Notes: generated from the sequence alone by a model not told the origin. A DNA stretch of 41,116 nucleotides from Acidimicrobiia bacterium (GCA_012960315.1 DUBN01000008.1:1-41116), one strand, 5' to 3'; counted from the stretch's first letter, positions 17,908-27,013 are shown. A program made the numbers and translations.

Positions 17908-19776
17908 TCACCTAACCAAGGTTGTGTGCACTGTTGCAAGTACGTCAAGCACATTGCATCCCCGATAAACAAAACCATCGATATCCGCAGTGTCGATTCC
18001 GGGAGTATCGGGGGATCCAGCGAGGTAGATGAGCTCCGCGCCTGCACCCCGAAGCGCAGTAGCGGCTTCGGCTGCAGACTCCGAATAAACGGTGTCCGTT
18101 GAACAGATACAAGCGATTCTGCAACCACTTGAGGCGAATGCTTCTGCGGCTCTAGCTGAATTTTCGAAGCCATCGTGACTTATAGCTTCTACTCCGCCCG
18201 TTTCGAACAGGTTCTTTGCAAATGTCGACCTAGTGGTGTGTGTAATGACATCGCCAAGGTTCGCGAGAAAAACACTTGGCCGAGTAGCGGCAGAGTCCGC
18301 AGCTTCTCGAAACTGTTCGAAAGGAGCAGACCATCGAAAGAGAGGCAGAGCTTCACATCTTTTTTCCCCAAATGTTTGCATCGAGTCACTGGGGATAGCT
18401 TGGCGCTCCAATTTGGTCTCGCTTATGTCCGGGAATTCGCTGGTTCCTGTGATCGAAGTAGAGCGGTCGGCCACGGCGACCAGGCGAGCCTCGCGTGTCT
18501 CCGCTATCGCAGCTTGCCAAGATCCAGACAGAAGGGCTTCCCCGACACCGCCGCTTTCCTCTAGCTTTTGGAGAACCTTCCATGCCGAACGGGCGAGTTC
18601 GTTGGTCAGCGCCTCGAGATACCAGCTTCCACCTGCGGGGTCGATTACAGAAGCCACCTTCGACTCTTCTTGAAGTATGAGTTGAGTATTTCGTGCTAAT
18701 CGCAAAGCGGTGTCGTCGGGGAGACCCGAAGCACTGTCGAACGGCTCGACCGTTATGGCGTCAGCTCCACCTAAGGCAGCTGCGAAACAGGCTGTGGTGG
18801 TGCGCAGCATGTTTACCCACGAGTCATTGCGAGTCATCATCGAACGTGCCGTCGTGGCATGGACGCCGAGTGGAGCACGAGCAGGATCGCCACCAGAGGC
18901 ACCGATGATCCTGGTCCAACAAATTCGAGCCGCCCGGAACTTAGCGGTTGTCAGAAACTGATCTGGACCAGCTGCAAGTGTTAATTCGAGCTGTTGTGAT
19001 GCTTCGTCTACTGAAAGTCCCGCTGTTGTAAGAGCACGCAACCACATGACCCCGGTTGAAAGAGCAGCTCCCAGCTCTTGTCCATCAGAAGCACCGGCAT
19101 CTGCCCATGTGGAGCCATCCACAGCGATCGAGCGCATGTTGGGATGCGACTTCGATATTTGAGACACAGCCTCTGCGCATTCTGCGATTTCCTTCCCGAG
19201 CTCAGAGATGGATCGACCACTTCGCGCCATCCGCCCAACCGGATCGAGCCCCAAGCGGTTGCGTAGTAGCGACGCGTCGCCGCATCGATGATCGCAAAGA
19301 GCAACGAGAGCATGTATTTGCGCTAGTGAGCTTCCAGGATTCAGATGAATCGGAAACAAGTCAAGGTGAACACCATTGAGGAGCGAATCGAACAATTCGA
19401 ATTCTGTGGGTGCCGCAATAAGAGTGATGCCAGTGACACCATTCTCAAGATCAGAAAGAATGCGTTTGTTGACGCCGTGGTTCTGTGCAAAGTGGCTTTG
19501 GCGAATTTCCCACCCAAACACGTTGCCAGCGGCGCTACTGCCGCGAGTGAATGGCGAACTTCCGGGAAGACCTGCATCGTTTTGATTCGCAGCGTGCAAC
19601 TCACGCGTGTAAAGCGGTTCTCTTGCAATTCCGTCCAAAGTTTTGGTGGTGAGGGACCCAAGGTCCTGGCCTCTCAGCGCGGCGTTGGCAGCAGCTTCCC
19701 AAGAGGCATAATTTCGATCAGTTAAGGGAAGATTATCTCCATCGGCAAGATTGGACTGAGAATCGTCGCCGGGCAT
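17908..19776 (-). CDS. mutA: Methylmalonyl-CoA mutase, small subunit
   Basis: The non-catalytic partner of MutB in the heterodimeric actinobacterial mutase. The 622-residue product shows the mutase barrel (SSPFTRGSSAAGNVFGWEIR, VASVIDPAGGSWYLEALTNE). Its C-terminal B12-like domain lacks the DxHxxG cobalt-binding motif (ANLGDVITHTTRSTFAKN at that place), as expected for this subunit. I start at ATG 19776, where a TACCCT −10 element ends 6 nt upstream. An upstream in-frame start at 19866 would add 30 basic residues and run into leuS, so I reject it. Confidence 0.93.
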   Translation of the reverse strand: MPGDDSQSNLADGDNLPLTDRNYASWEAAANAALRGQDLGSLTTKTLDGIAREPLYTRELHAANQNDAGLPGSSPFTRGSSAAGNVFGWEIRQSHFAQNHGVNKRILSDLENGVTGITLIAAPTEFELFDSLLNGVHLDLFPIHLNPGSSLAQIHALVALCDHRCGDASLLRNRLGLDPVGRMARSGRSISELGKEIAECAEAVSQISKSHPNMRSIAVDGSTWADAGASDGQELGAALSTGVMWLRALTTAGLSVDEASQQLELTLAAGPDQFLTTAKFRAARICWTRIIGASGGDPARAPLGVHATTARSMMTRNDSWVNMLRTTTACFAAALGGADAITVEPFDSASGLPDDTALRLARNTQLILQEESKVASVIDPAGGSWYLEALTNELARSAWKVLQKLEESGGVGEALLSGSWQAAIAETREARLVAVADRSTSITGTSEFPDISETKLERQAIPSDSMQTFGEKRCEALPLFRWSAPFEQFREAADSAATRPSVFLANLGDVITHTTRSTFAKNLFETGGVEAISHDGFENSARAAEAFASSGCRIACICSTDTVYSESAAEAATALRGAGAELIYLAGSPDTPGIDTADIDGFVYRGCNVLDVLATVHTTLVR

Positions 19777-19782
19777 GTGAGC

Positions 19783-19788
19783 AGGGTA
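19783..19788 (-). promoter_or_regulatory. −10 element of the mutAB operon, probably leaderless
   Basis: Minus-strand TACCCT is followed by 6 nt (GCTCAC) and the mutA ATG. No ribosome-binding site is present. Confidence 0.45.
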
Positions 19789-19859
19789 TTGCACGCGTCG
19801 CCTTGACGCCCGCGACCCGAGTAATACTCGGCATCTAACTGCGCTAGTGAGGTCATCTC

Positions 19860-22709
19860 GTGGCATCCTTGAGCCCCGTGAACGAGTCGTCTCTTAGTCC
19901 CGGTAGTGAAGCAGAGGATTCCTCGCCCGCGTTTCGGTACGACGCTTCGTTAGCTGAAGAGATTGAAGTTGAATGGCAGCGCAGATGGCTGGAGGAGGGA
20001 ACGTATCAAGCGGCCAACCCTTTAGGACCGCTCTCAAGCCAAGAAGTTGACACTCGCCCGAAGCTGTTTGTGATGGATATGTTTCCGTACCCGTCCGGTT
20101 CAGGGCTACACGTCGGTCATCCGCTCGGTTACATCGGCACGGATGTTTTTGCGCGCTACAAGAGAATGGTTGGCTACAACGTCCTACACACGATGGGGTA
20201 TGACGCTTTTGGGTTGCCAGCGGAAGAGCATGCACGCCAGACAGGGGAGCATCCCCGGTCTAATACCGAGAACAACATTGCCAACATGCAACGTCAGCTT
20301 GACCGCCTGGGGTTGGGTCACGATAAGAGGCGATCAATTGCGACAACGGATGTTTCCTACTACCGCTGGACGCAATGGATCTTCCTTCAAATCTTCCAGA
20401 GTTGGTATGACACCGAAGTCAACCGTGCTCGCCCTATATCGGAGCTAGAGGATCTACTTTCATCGGGTGCTCGTGCCACCTCAGATGGCCGGCCATGGGC
20501 AGAAATGGACGAAACAGAGAAACGGCGGGAGTTAGACCACTGGCGCCTTGCCTATCTTGGCGACGCGCCTGTGAACTGGTGTCCTGCTCTCGGAACGGTT
20601 TTAGCTAACGAGGAAGTGACATCGGAAGGACGCAGCGAACGCGGCAACCACCCTGTGTTTCGTCGACCGATGAAGCAATGGATGATGCGGATTACCGCAT
20701 ATGCCGACCGATTACTTGAGGATCTGGAACGTCTCGATTGGACCGATTCCATCAAGACGATGCAAAGAAACTGGATCGGGCGCTCCGAGGGGGCGCAAAT
20801 TGGTTTTGAAACATCGTCTGGATCAAAGATCGAAGTCTTTACCACTCGGCCCGATACGTTGTTTGGAACTACCGCGATGGTGTTGGCCCCAGAACATCCT
20901 TTGGTGGATGCCCTTACGGCGAAAACTTGGCCTGAGGATACGCCACCTCTCTGGAGAGGGAACGCTGAGACACCCGGTGAAGCCGTAGACAATTACCGTC
21001 GAAAAGTATCTGACTTGACGGATTTAGAGCGGCAAGAAAACCAGGCAAAAACTGGTGTCTACATTGGCGCCCACTGCGCTGTCCCAGTTAACGGGCATCG
21101 AGTCCCAATATTTATCGCTGATTACGTGTTAATGGGATACGGGACGGGTGCAGTGATGAGTGTGCCCGGCCAAGATCAGAGAGATTGGGATTTCGCAAAA
21201 GCGTTCGAAATAGAAATCATCCGAACTGTTGAACCCCCGTCGACTTTTGAAGGGGAAGCGTACGCCGGTGACGGCGCTGCTATCAACAGTGGTTTCTTAA
21301 ATGGCCTGCATATTGATGATGCGAAACGAGCGATCACTGACTGGTTGGAACGCGAGGGGCATGGGTTAAGAACGGTCACCTATAAGTTGCGTGATTGGCT
21401 TTTTTCGCGACAACGTTATTGGGGTGAACCTTTCCCAATCGTTTACGACGACACTGGGCTCGCATTAGCTGTTCCTGAGAACCAACTGCCCGTTGAACTC
21501 CCAGAACTAATTGACTGGGCTCCACGAACATTAGATGAAGAGTCGGATCCGGAACCGCCGCTCGGTCGGGCTACTGAGTGGGCAGTAGCGACTTACGACC
21601 TCGGCGACGGAGAACTCCCCTATACACGCGAACTCAATACGATGCCGCAGTGGGCTGGTTCCTGCTGGTACTACCTGAGGTATTTGGACCCGAACAACGA
21701 AGAACGGTTCGTTGACCCGATGGTTGAGAGATATTGGATGACTGATTCCGACGGGGGAGTCGGCGGAGTTGACCTGTACGTGGGAGGAGTGGAACACGCT
21801 GTGCTGCATCTCCTTTATGCCCGTTTCTGGCACAAGGTTCTTTTCGATCTAGGGCACGTGTCGGGTCCAGAACCTTTTCAACGGCTCTACAACCAGGGTT
21901 ATATCCAAGCGGCCGCCTATCAAGACCAAAGAGGTATCTACGTCGACGCGGAAGACGTCGTTGAATCAGGGGGTGAGTACTTTTACGAAGAATCTCCGGT
22001 AACGCGAACTTTCGGCAAGATGGGTAAGTCGCTGAAGAATTCAGTCACACCAGATGACATGTACTCAGCCTATGGTGCCGACACACTGCGTCTCTATGAG
22101 ATGTTCATGGGCCCACTTGACCAAGATCGCCCATGGGAAACCAAGTCGGTTATTGGCTCGCACAGGCTTCTTCAGCGTGTGTGGCGAAATCTCATTGATG
22201 AAAGTACCGGAGCCGTAACAGTTGTTGATACCGCTCCTTCGGACTCCCTCAAAAGAATTTTGCATCGAACTATTGCGGCGGTCGGGGAAGCAATGGAGGG
22301 TCTTCGGTTTAATTCGGCCATTGCGCGTATCACCGAGTTGAACAATGAGTTGAGTCGACGTGCTGAGCCTGTGTCGCGCGAAGTTGCCCGAGCCCTTGTT
22401 CTAATGCTCGGACCGTTGGTGCCCCACATAGCGGAAGAACTCTGGAAGCGTTTAGGGAACTCGAATTCGATAGTCCACGAACAATTTCCTGCGGCGCAGC
22501 CTGATTTTCTGGTTGACGAATCAGTGGAGCTTCCGGTTCAGGTCAATGGCAAGGTGCGTAGTCGAATCGTCGTGGAGAGCGGCCTTGAGGAGGAAGCTTT
22601 ACGAGGAGCAGCTCTCTCTGATCCGCGAATAGAAGAGTTGCTTCGGGGCAAAGAAATCCGCAAAGTCATAGTGATTCAAGACAGGCTTGTGAACATAGTT
22701 GCTAGCTAA
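19860..22709 (+). CDS. leuS: Leucyl-tRNA synthetase
   Basis: Charges tRNA-Leu. The 949-residue product has the HIGH-type motif in PYPSGSGLHVGHPLGY (about residue 80), YDAFGLPAEEHA, the CP1 editing region (TTRPDTLFGTTAMVLAPEH), the insertion and zinc-less core (NTMPQWAGSCWYYLRY), and the KMSKS-type motif FGKMGKSLKNSV near residue 721. The C-terminal anticodon and tail domains follow (PVQVNGKVRSRI). GTG 19860 has GAGG at 19849–19852, 7 nt upstream. The last 8 bases, including the stop, overlap the end of thrB on the other strand. Confidence 0.97.
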   Translation: MASLSPVNESSLSPGSEAEDSSPAFRYDASLAEEIEVEWQRRWLEEGTYQAANPLGPLSSQEVDTRPKLFVMDMFPYPSGSGLHVGHPLGYIGTDVFARYKRMVGYNVLHTMGYDAFGLPAEEHARQTGEHPRSNTENNIANMQRQLDRLGLGHDKRRSIATTDVSYYRWTQWIFLQIFQSWYDTEVNRARPISELEDLLSSGARATSDGRPWAEMDETEKRRELDHWRLAYLGDAPVNWCPALGTVLANEEVTSEGRSERGNHPVFRRPMKQWMMRITAYADRLLEDLERLDWTDSIKTMQRNWIGRSEGAQIGFETSSGSKIEVFTTRPDTLFGTTAMVLAPEHPLVDALTAKTWPEDTPPLWRGNAETPGEAVDNYRRKVSDLTDLERQENQAKTGVYIGAHCAVPVNGHRVPIFIADYVLMGYGTGAVMSVPGQDQRDWDFAKAFEIEIIRTVEPPSTFEGEAYAGDGAAINSGFLNGLHIDDAKRAITDWLEREGHGLRTVTYKLRDWLFSRQRYWGEPFPIVYDDTGLALAVPENQLPVELPELIDWAPRTLDEESDPEPPLGRATEWAVATYDLGDGELPYTRELNTMPQWAGSCWYYLRYLDPNNEERFVDPMVERYWMTDSDGGVGGVDLYVGGVEHAVLHLLYARFWHKVLFDLGHVSGPEPFQRLYNQGYIQAAAYQDQRGIYVDAEDVVESGGEYFYEESPVTRTFGKMGKSLKNSVTPDDMYSAYGADTLRLYEMFMGPLDQDRPWETKSVIGSHRLLQRVWRNLIDESTGAVTVVDTAPSDSLKRILHRTIAAVGEAMEGLRFNSAIARITELNNELSRRAEPVSREVARALVLMLGPLVPHIAEELWKRLGNSNSIVHEQFPAAQPDFLVDESVELPVQVNGKVRSRIVVESGLEEEALRGAALSDPRIEELLRGKEIRKVIVIQDRLVNIVAS

Positions 22710-23508
22710 CTGAGATTCCGTAAGGCGCCACTTCCAAAATCTTGCTGTGCCCGGACTCAGGAAAGGACATTGATACCGCCTGGGTGAGATCGCGCTCTAC
22801 GAATGCAGCGACGGTGGGACCTGAGCCGCTCAACCAAGCCGCGGCTGCGCCGTGCTCGAGTGCAGAAGTGATGGCTTTCGCTGATTCGGGCGCGTCAGCG
22901 AGTCGTGTTGGTTGATGCAAATCGTCGCGGCAGGCAGCGCGCATAGCATCTAAATCACTGGTTGCGATCGCAGCAACTAGCACGGAACTTCTTCCAACGG
23001 CATTCACGGCCGCATCGAACGAGACAGACGTGGGCAGACGATTTCTAGAGACGTTGGTTGAAGTCTTGCTGTCTGGAACCCAGATCACAATGCTTAGATC
23101 GGCGGGACATTGAAGGCGCACAACTGAGTGGTTGTTTGTGGCAGTGATACTGCCGTAGATCGACGCTGCAACATTGTCGTAATGGCCCTCGAGGGTCCCG
23201 GCTTCGATCAACAACTTTGGGTATTGAATTGCGCCGGACTGTTGCAGAGAAGCCGCGGCGAGTCCAGCTACTCGAGCTGCTCCAGAAAACCCGAGGCCTT
23301 TTCCGGGTGGGATTCGGGTTTCTGCAAAAAGCCGACCTGAACCCCCAGCGTCCCTAAAAGCAGTCGTGGCCGGATGGCGGTGATCGAGCTCGGTTGCGGA
23401 TTTCTGAGGCTCCCCTACGTCCAAATGAAACGGGAGATCGATAGCCACGCCGAGGCAGTCAAAGCCCGGCCCAATATTCGCCGAGGAGGCAGGAACAGTC
23501 ACGCGCAC
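22702..23508 (-). CDS. thrB: Homoserine kinase
   Basis: A GHMP kinase that phosphorylates homoserine in threonine synthesis. The 268-residue product starts MRVTVPASSANIGPGFDCLG (motif 1). It carries the phosphate-binding PPGKGLGFSGAARVAG (motif 2), EGHYDNVAASIYGS and the C-terminal AAAWLSGSGPTVAAF (motif 3). It is somewhat shorter than many ThrB proteins (~300), with the shortening spread through loops. GTG 23508 lies 7 nt after a TACGCT −10 element and shows no ribosome-binding site. No hom or thrC gene is adjacent. Its 3' end overlaps leuS by 8 bp. Confidence 0.9.
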   Translation of the reverse strand: MRVTVPASSANIGPGFDCLGVAIDLPFHLDVGEPQKSATELDHRHPATTAFRDAGGSGRLFAETRIPPGKGLGFSGAARVAGLAAASLQQSGAIQYPKLLIEAGTLEGHYDNVAASIYGSITATNNHSVVRLQCPADLSIVIWVPDSKTSTNVSRNRLPTSVSFDAAVNAVGRSSVLVAAIATSDLDAMRAACRDDLHQPTRLADAPESAKAITSALEHGAAAAWLSGSGPTVAAFVERDLTQAVSMSFPESGHSKILEVAPYGISVS

Positions 23509-23515
23509 TTAACGC

Positions 23516-23525
23516 AGCGTACAGT
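23516..23525. promoter_or_regulatory. Overlapping divergent −10 elements, thrB and the IlvG-like gene
   Basis: The decamer AGCGTACAGT contains TACAGT on the plus strand (23520–23525) and TACGCT on the minus strand (23521–23516), sharing the TA step. Minus-strand use makes thrB leaderless (7 nt to GTG). Plus-strand use predicts a start near 23532 and a ~28-nt leader with ribosome-binding site AGGGGAG. Confidence 0.4.
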
Positions 23526-23559
23526 CGTGCTCGTTGGCTGCGGACGCGGCCAGGGGAGT

Positions 23560-25209
23560 GTGAGCACTGTGACGCATGGAGGAAAGTTGGCGGCGAAGGC
23601 CCTGAAAGCCGCCGGAGTGGATTGTGTGTTCACTCTTTCGGGTGGCCATGTGATGGCGATATACGACGGCTGCCTGGACGAGAACATCGAAGTTGTTGAT
23701 GTGCGTCACGAACAAGCTGCTGTCCATGCCGCCGATGCATGGGCTCGACTACATCCGGGAAAGGTAGGCGTTGCCATCTTGACCGCGGGACCCGGTGTGA
23801 CTGACGGAGCAACAGGGGTCGCAAACGCGTGGAGAGCGAACTCGCCGATCCTTGTGATAGGTGGGCAAGGCCCATTTCGACACACGCGCAGGGGGTCCTT
23901 ACAAGAAATGGATCATGTTTCATTTATGAAGCCGATCTCGAAATGGGCTGATGCGTGTTACCAAACTTCGCGCATTGCTGAATACATTGAATCCGCCATA
24001 CGTTCAGCGCTGAGCGGTGTTCCAGGACCAGCATTCTTGGAAATCCCCATGGATGTTCTCGGGGGCAAGGTTGATCTTGCGGAAATCACCGTTCCTGAGT
24101 TCAGAGATTACCGAGTTGCCTCTGTCGCACCCGCAGGACTCGTCTCAGCAGCGATCGACCTCGTCGCTCAGGCTGAACGACCGATGGTGATGGCGGGAAC
24201 TTCGCTTAAGTGGAGTGAAGGTGGTGACCAACTTGCCGAGTTCCTTGACATAACTGGGATTCCTTGTTTTGTTAACGGAATGGCACGAGGTGAAATTTCG
24301 TGGGACCACCCATCGTTTTTGTCTCTAACCAGGAAAGAAGCCCTTGACCAAGCGGATCTGGTGATCCTCGCTGGCACTCCTCTGGACTTTCGCATGAAAT
24401 TTGGGCGTTCCATTCCCGCTTCAGCATCCATCGTGCAAATGGATATGGAAGAAACGTTGATCGGTAACAACCGTGCCGTTGATATAGGTCTCACGGGTAA
24501 TCTCGGCTTGAACTTCGAATCGATGTGCGTTGACGCAAAAGAACGCGGCATCACTATTGATGTCTCTTCGTATCGCGATCAGTTGCGCGAAAGGGAGGAA
24601 GAGCTTGACGCCGAGCGGCGCTCTCGAATGAATAGTGAAGAGGTACCGATTGACCCTCTTCGTTTGTGTAAAGAAATCGCAAATGCGGTCACCGATGACA
24701 TGATTGTGATAGGCGATGGGGGAGACATCGTCGCGCAGGCGTCAAAGGTCATCAACGTTCCGCGAGACGGCACCTGGATGGATCCTGGTCCTCTGGGGAC
24801 TCTTGGAGTCGGCATGCCCTTTGCGTTAGCGGCTCAGAAGGCGCACCCAGATAAGCGAGTGCTCATTGTGTATGGCGATGGATCCTTTGGACTTAACGGC
24901 TTCGAATACGACACGGCGGTGCGTTTCGGTCTTCCTATCGTGGGAGTCGTTGGAAATGATGCAGCTTGGGGCCAGATGATGAGACCACAAGGAATGCTGT
25001 ATGGGGAGGATCGCTTAATTGCAGTTGAATTGAATCGAACCCGATACGACAAAGTCGTAGAAGCACTCGGCGGTCATGGAGAACATGTCACTAAACCAGA
25101 GGAAATAGCGCCGGCTATCGCTCGAGCGTTCGCATCAGGCAAACCAGCTTTAGTGAATGTTGAGATTCGTCAAGATCGCGGCGAAATGAAGGGGTCAACC
25201 TATGTTTGA
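23560..25209 (+). CDS. Thiamine-diphosphate enzyme, acetolactate synthase family (IlvG-like)
   Basis: From GTG 23560 the product has 549 residues. It carries the TPP-activating glutamate in VRHEQAAVHAADAWAR, GSLQEMDHVSFMKPISKWA, a central domain with NGMARGEISWD, and the TPP/Mg motif GDGSFGLNGFEYDTAVRFG followed by VVGNDAAWG. It resembles the mycobacterial protein annotated IlvG (Rv1820), which lies near pgsA2–gcvH–garA as this one does. Whether it makes acetolactate or acts on another 2-oxoacid or acyl-CoA is unproved; no ilvN-type regulatory subunit is adjacent. The frame is open 62 codons upstream, but the family similarity starts here, AGGGGAG lies just upstream, and the extension overlaps thrB. 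GTG 23569 is an alternative start. Confidence 0.85.
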   Translation: MSTVTHGGKLAAKALKAAGVDCVFTLSGGHVMAIYDGCLDENIEVVDVRHEQAAVHAADAWARLHPGKVGVAILTAGPGVTDGATGVANAWRANSPILVIGGQGPFRHTRRGSLQEMDHVSFMKPISKWADACYQTSRIAEYIESAIRSALSGVPGPAFLEIPMDVLGGKVDLAEITVPEFRDYRVASVAPAGLVSAAIDLVAQAERPMVMAGTSLKWSEGGDQLAEFLDITGIPCFVNGMARGEISWDHPSFLSLTRKEALDQADLVILAGTPLDFRMKFGRSIPASASIVQMDMEETLIGNNRAVDIGLTGNLGLNFESMCVDAKERGITIDVSSYRDQLREREEELDAERRSRMNSEEVPIDPLRLCKEIANAVTDDMIVIGDGGDIVAQASKVINVPRDGTWMDPGPLGTLGVGMPFALAAQKAHPDKRVLIVYGDGSFGLNGFEYDTAVRFGLPIVGVVGNDAAWGQMMRPQGMLYGEDRLIAVELNRTRYDKVVEALGGHGEHVTKPEEIAPAIARAFASGKPALVNVEIRQDRGEMKGSTYV

Positions 25210-25231
25210 CGAAAATCAGGATGTCTGAGAG

Positions 25232-25954
25232 ATGTGTGGCCGATTTGTCGCTGCGGCTTCCGCCCACGAATTAGCCGGTTTATTTGAGGCCGATATTGCG
25301 GATGAGAACCTCGCTCCGAATTACAACGTGGCCCCTTCTGCCGAGGTTTATGCGACTTTTGTTGATGGTAGGGCTACCGACCGAAAAGACGAGCTCTGTA
25401 TTGAGGTCTTTTCCTGGGGGTTTTTGCCTAAATGGACGCATTCGAAATCTCGTCAGAAGCGATTGATTAACGCTCGAGCTGAGACTGTTGACACCAAAGT
25501 GAGCTTTGCCGACGCGTTTGCATCTCGCAGATGCATTATTCCTGCGAACGGTTTTTATGAGTGGAAGGTTCTGAACTCACCGGGAGAGAAGAAGCGTAAG
25601 AAGCAGCCGATGTTCATCTCCCGGTCAGATCAAGAGCTTTTGTGCATGGCTGGCCTGTGGGAGAGTCGACTCGTTGAGGGCAGTGAAAAAGACGAGCTTT
25701 CATTTACGATTTTGACTACAGAAGCGAACGGGTTTTTGTCAAACATCCATCATCGGATGCCTGTGGTTTTGCCGAAATCCACATGGAATGAATGGTTGGA
25801 CCCTCAGAATTCAGATACCGCAGGTTTGAAACAGATACTGCGCCCAGCACCCAGCGCGCTTTTCGAAGCTCACCGTGTTGATCCCAAAGTCGGGAATGCG
25901 CGCCATAAGGGACCGGAGCTCATGGCTCCATTGGCCCAGGACTCGATGTTCTAA
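25232..25954 (+). CDS. yedK: SRAP domain protein (YedK/HMCES-type abasic-site crosslinker)
   Basis: SRAP proteins bind abasic sites in single-stranded DNA and form a thiazolidine crosslink through Cys2. The 240-residue product shows Cys2 (MCGRF), PNYNVAPS, NARAET (79–84), the catalytic glutamate E110 in NGFYEWK and the histidine of IHHRMPV (H173). ATG 25232 is certain because the initiator methionine must be removed to expose Cys2. It follows the IlvG-like gene by 22 bp and probably shares its transcript. Confidence 0.95.
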   Translation: MCGRFVAAASAHELAGLFEADIADENLAPNYNVAPSAEVYATFVDGRATDRKDELCIEVFSWGFLPKWTHSKSRQKRLINARAETVDTKVSFADAFASRRCIIPANGFYEWKVLNSPGEKKRKKQPMFISRSDQELLCMAGLWESRLVEGSEKDELSFTILTTEANGFLSNIHHRMPVVLPKSTWNEWLDPQNSDTAGLKQILRPAPSALFEAHRVDPKVGNARHKGPELMAPLAQDSMF

Positions 25955-25961
25955 CTGGCGC

Positions 25962-26363
25962 TCATAGTGAGTTCAGTTCAGTTTTAATGGCAGTCGCTGC
26001 ATCCTGAAGTTCGGGTTGTCCTACTGAAGTCGCTGCGTTTGCGAAATCCAGGTCAGACATTTCTTGTGCTGGGATGACGTGGATGTGCATGTGAGGAACT
26101 TCGAACCCGGCAACGATCAGTCCGACTCTGTTTGTTTTGAAGGCTCGCTGCTGCGCTTGCCCTACGCGGCTCGCGATTCCGAACAGATGTTGTTGTAGGT
26201 CTGGGGGCGCGTCGAGCCAGTGATCGATCTCATCTATCGGAACGACCAAGGTGTGTCCGTGGGCAATGGGATTGATCGACATGAAAGCCGCGCACCGGTC
26301 ATCTCGCCAGACAAAAGTCCCGGGTAAATCGCCTTGGATGATCATCGTGAAAACGGATGGCAT
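25962..26363 (-). CDS. HIT-family nucleotide hydrolase/transferase
   Basis: Histidine-triad proteins hydrolyse nucleoside phosphoramidates or dinucleotides. The 133-residue product has NPIAHGHTLVVP and the triad VPHMHIHVIPA (H-x-H-x-H) near residue 96. I begin at ATG 26363, which follows a TAGGCT −10 element by 7 nt. An ATG-less extension to 26384 would remove that signal and overlap pgsA. The gene is divergent from pgsA and convergent with the SRAP gene (7-bp gap). Confidence 0.9.
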   Translation of the reverse strand: MPSVFTMIIQGDLPGTFVWRDDRCAAFMSINPIAHGHTLVVPIDEIDHWLDAPPDLQQHLFGIASRVGQAQQRAFKTNRVGLIVAGFEVPHMHIHVIPAQEMSDLDFANAATSVGQPELQDAATAIKTELNSL

Positions 26364-26370
26364 GAGTTGG

Positions 26371-26380
26371 AGCCTACGAT
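26371..26380. promoter_or_regulatory. Overlapping divergent −10 elements, HIT gene and pgsA (both leaderless)
   Basis: The decamer AGCCTACGAT holds TACGAT on the plus strand (26375–26380; 7 nt to the pgsA ATG at 26388) and TAGGCT on the minus strand (26376–26371; 7 nt to the HIT ATG at 26363). Both share the TA step, and the two start codons are placed symmetrically. Confidence 0.5.
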
Positions 26381-26387
26381 GCAATTA

Positions 26388-26990
26388 ATGTCTGAACAGC
26401 AGCTTGGTTGGCGACCCTTCACGGTGCCTAATTTGATTAGTCTCCTTCGGTTGGGTTGCATCCCCATATTTCTTTGGCTTCTGTTCTCTAAAGAAGACCG
26501 TTGGGGCGCAGCGCTTTTACTGGGAGCTCTTGGGGCGAGCGATTGGGTAGATGGCTATATTGCACGACGCTTCAATCAAATCAGCGAATTAGGAAAGATC
26601 CTTGATCCGACGGCGGATCGACTGATGCTGTTGGTGGGTGTATTTGCTATTTGGCTTGACGGCTCGGTGCCTGGTTGGGTCGCGTGGTTGGCTTTAATAC
26701 GAGAGGGTCTAGTCGCTGTGATCGCGTTAGTTCTCGGGGCATTGGGCGCACGCAAAATCGAAGTGACGTGGTGGGGCAAAACTGGAACCTTTTTAATGAT
26801 GTTCGCTTTCCCGTTCTTCCTAGCGGGTGAGAGCGAGGTGGTGGTAGCGCCATTTTTTGCTGTTGGCGCTTGGCTGTGTGCTCTTGTGGGTCTACCAATC
26901 CACTACTGGTCTGCTCTGGGTTACGTGCCTGCTGCTCGGGATGCGTTACGTGAGGGCAGGGCGGGAAGAGATGCCGGCGCTCATGGGTAG
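26388..26990 (+). CDS. pgsA: CDP-alcohol phosphatidyltransferase, phosphatidylglycerophosphate synthase-like
   Basis: An integral membrane enzyme that transfers a phosphatidyl group from CDP-diacylglycerol to an alcohol (glycerol 3-phosphate for PgsA). The 200-residue product opens with WRPFTVPNLISLLRLGCIP. It carries the family signature D-G-x2-A-R-x8-G-x3-D-x3-D, visible as DGYIARRF, then GKILDPTADR. About five further hydrophobic segments follow. I chose ATG 26388 because a −10 element lies 7 nt upstream; ATG 26379 would lie inside that element. The specific alcohol is inferred from the conserved neighbourhood with gcvH and an FHA gene. Confidence 0.85.
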   Translation: MSEQQLGWRPFTVPNLISLLRLGCIPIFLWLLFSKEDRWGAALLLGALGASDWVDGYIARRFNQISELGKILDPTADRLMLLVGVFAIWLDGSVPGWVAWLALIREGLVAVIALVLGALGARKIEVTWWGKTGTFLMMFAFPFFLAGESEVVVAPFFAVGAWLCALVGLPIHYWSALGYVPAARDALREGRAGRDAGAHG

Positions 26991-27013
26991 GTTCGGTTAC
27001 GGATGCTGTGGGA

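Noticed and set aside
19777-19866. An upstream start for mutA overlapping leuS
   Set aside because: It would add 30 arginine-rich residues and bury the TACCCT −10 element that lies 6 nt before ATG 19776.
23374-23559. A 62-residue extension of the IlvG-like protein
   Set aside because: It lies antisense to the thrB N-terminus and across the shared −10 site; the 549-residue form matches family length.
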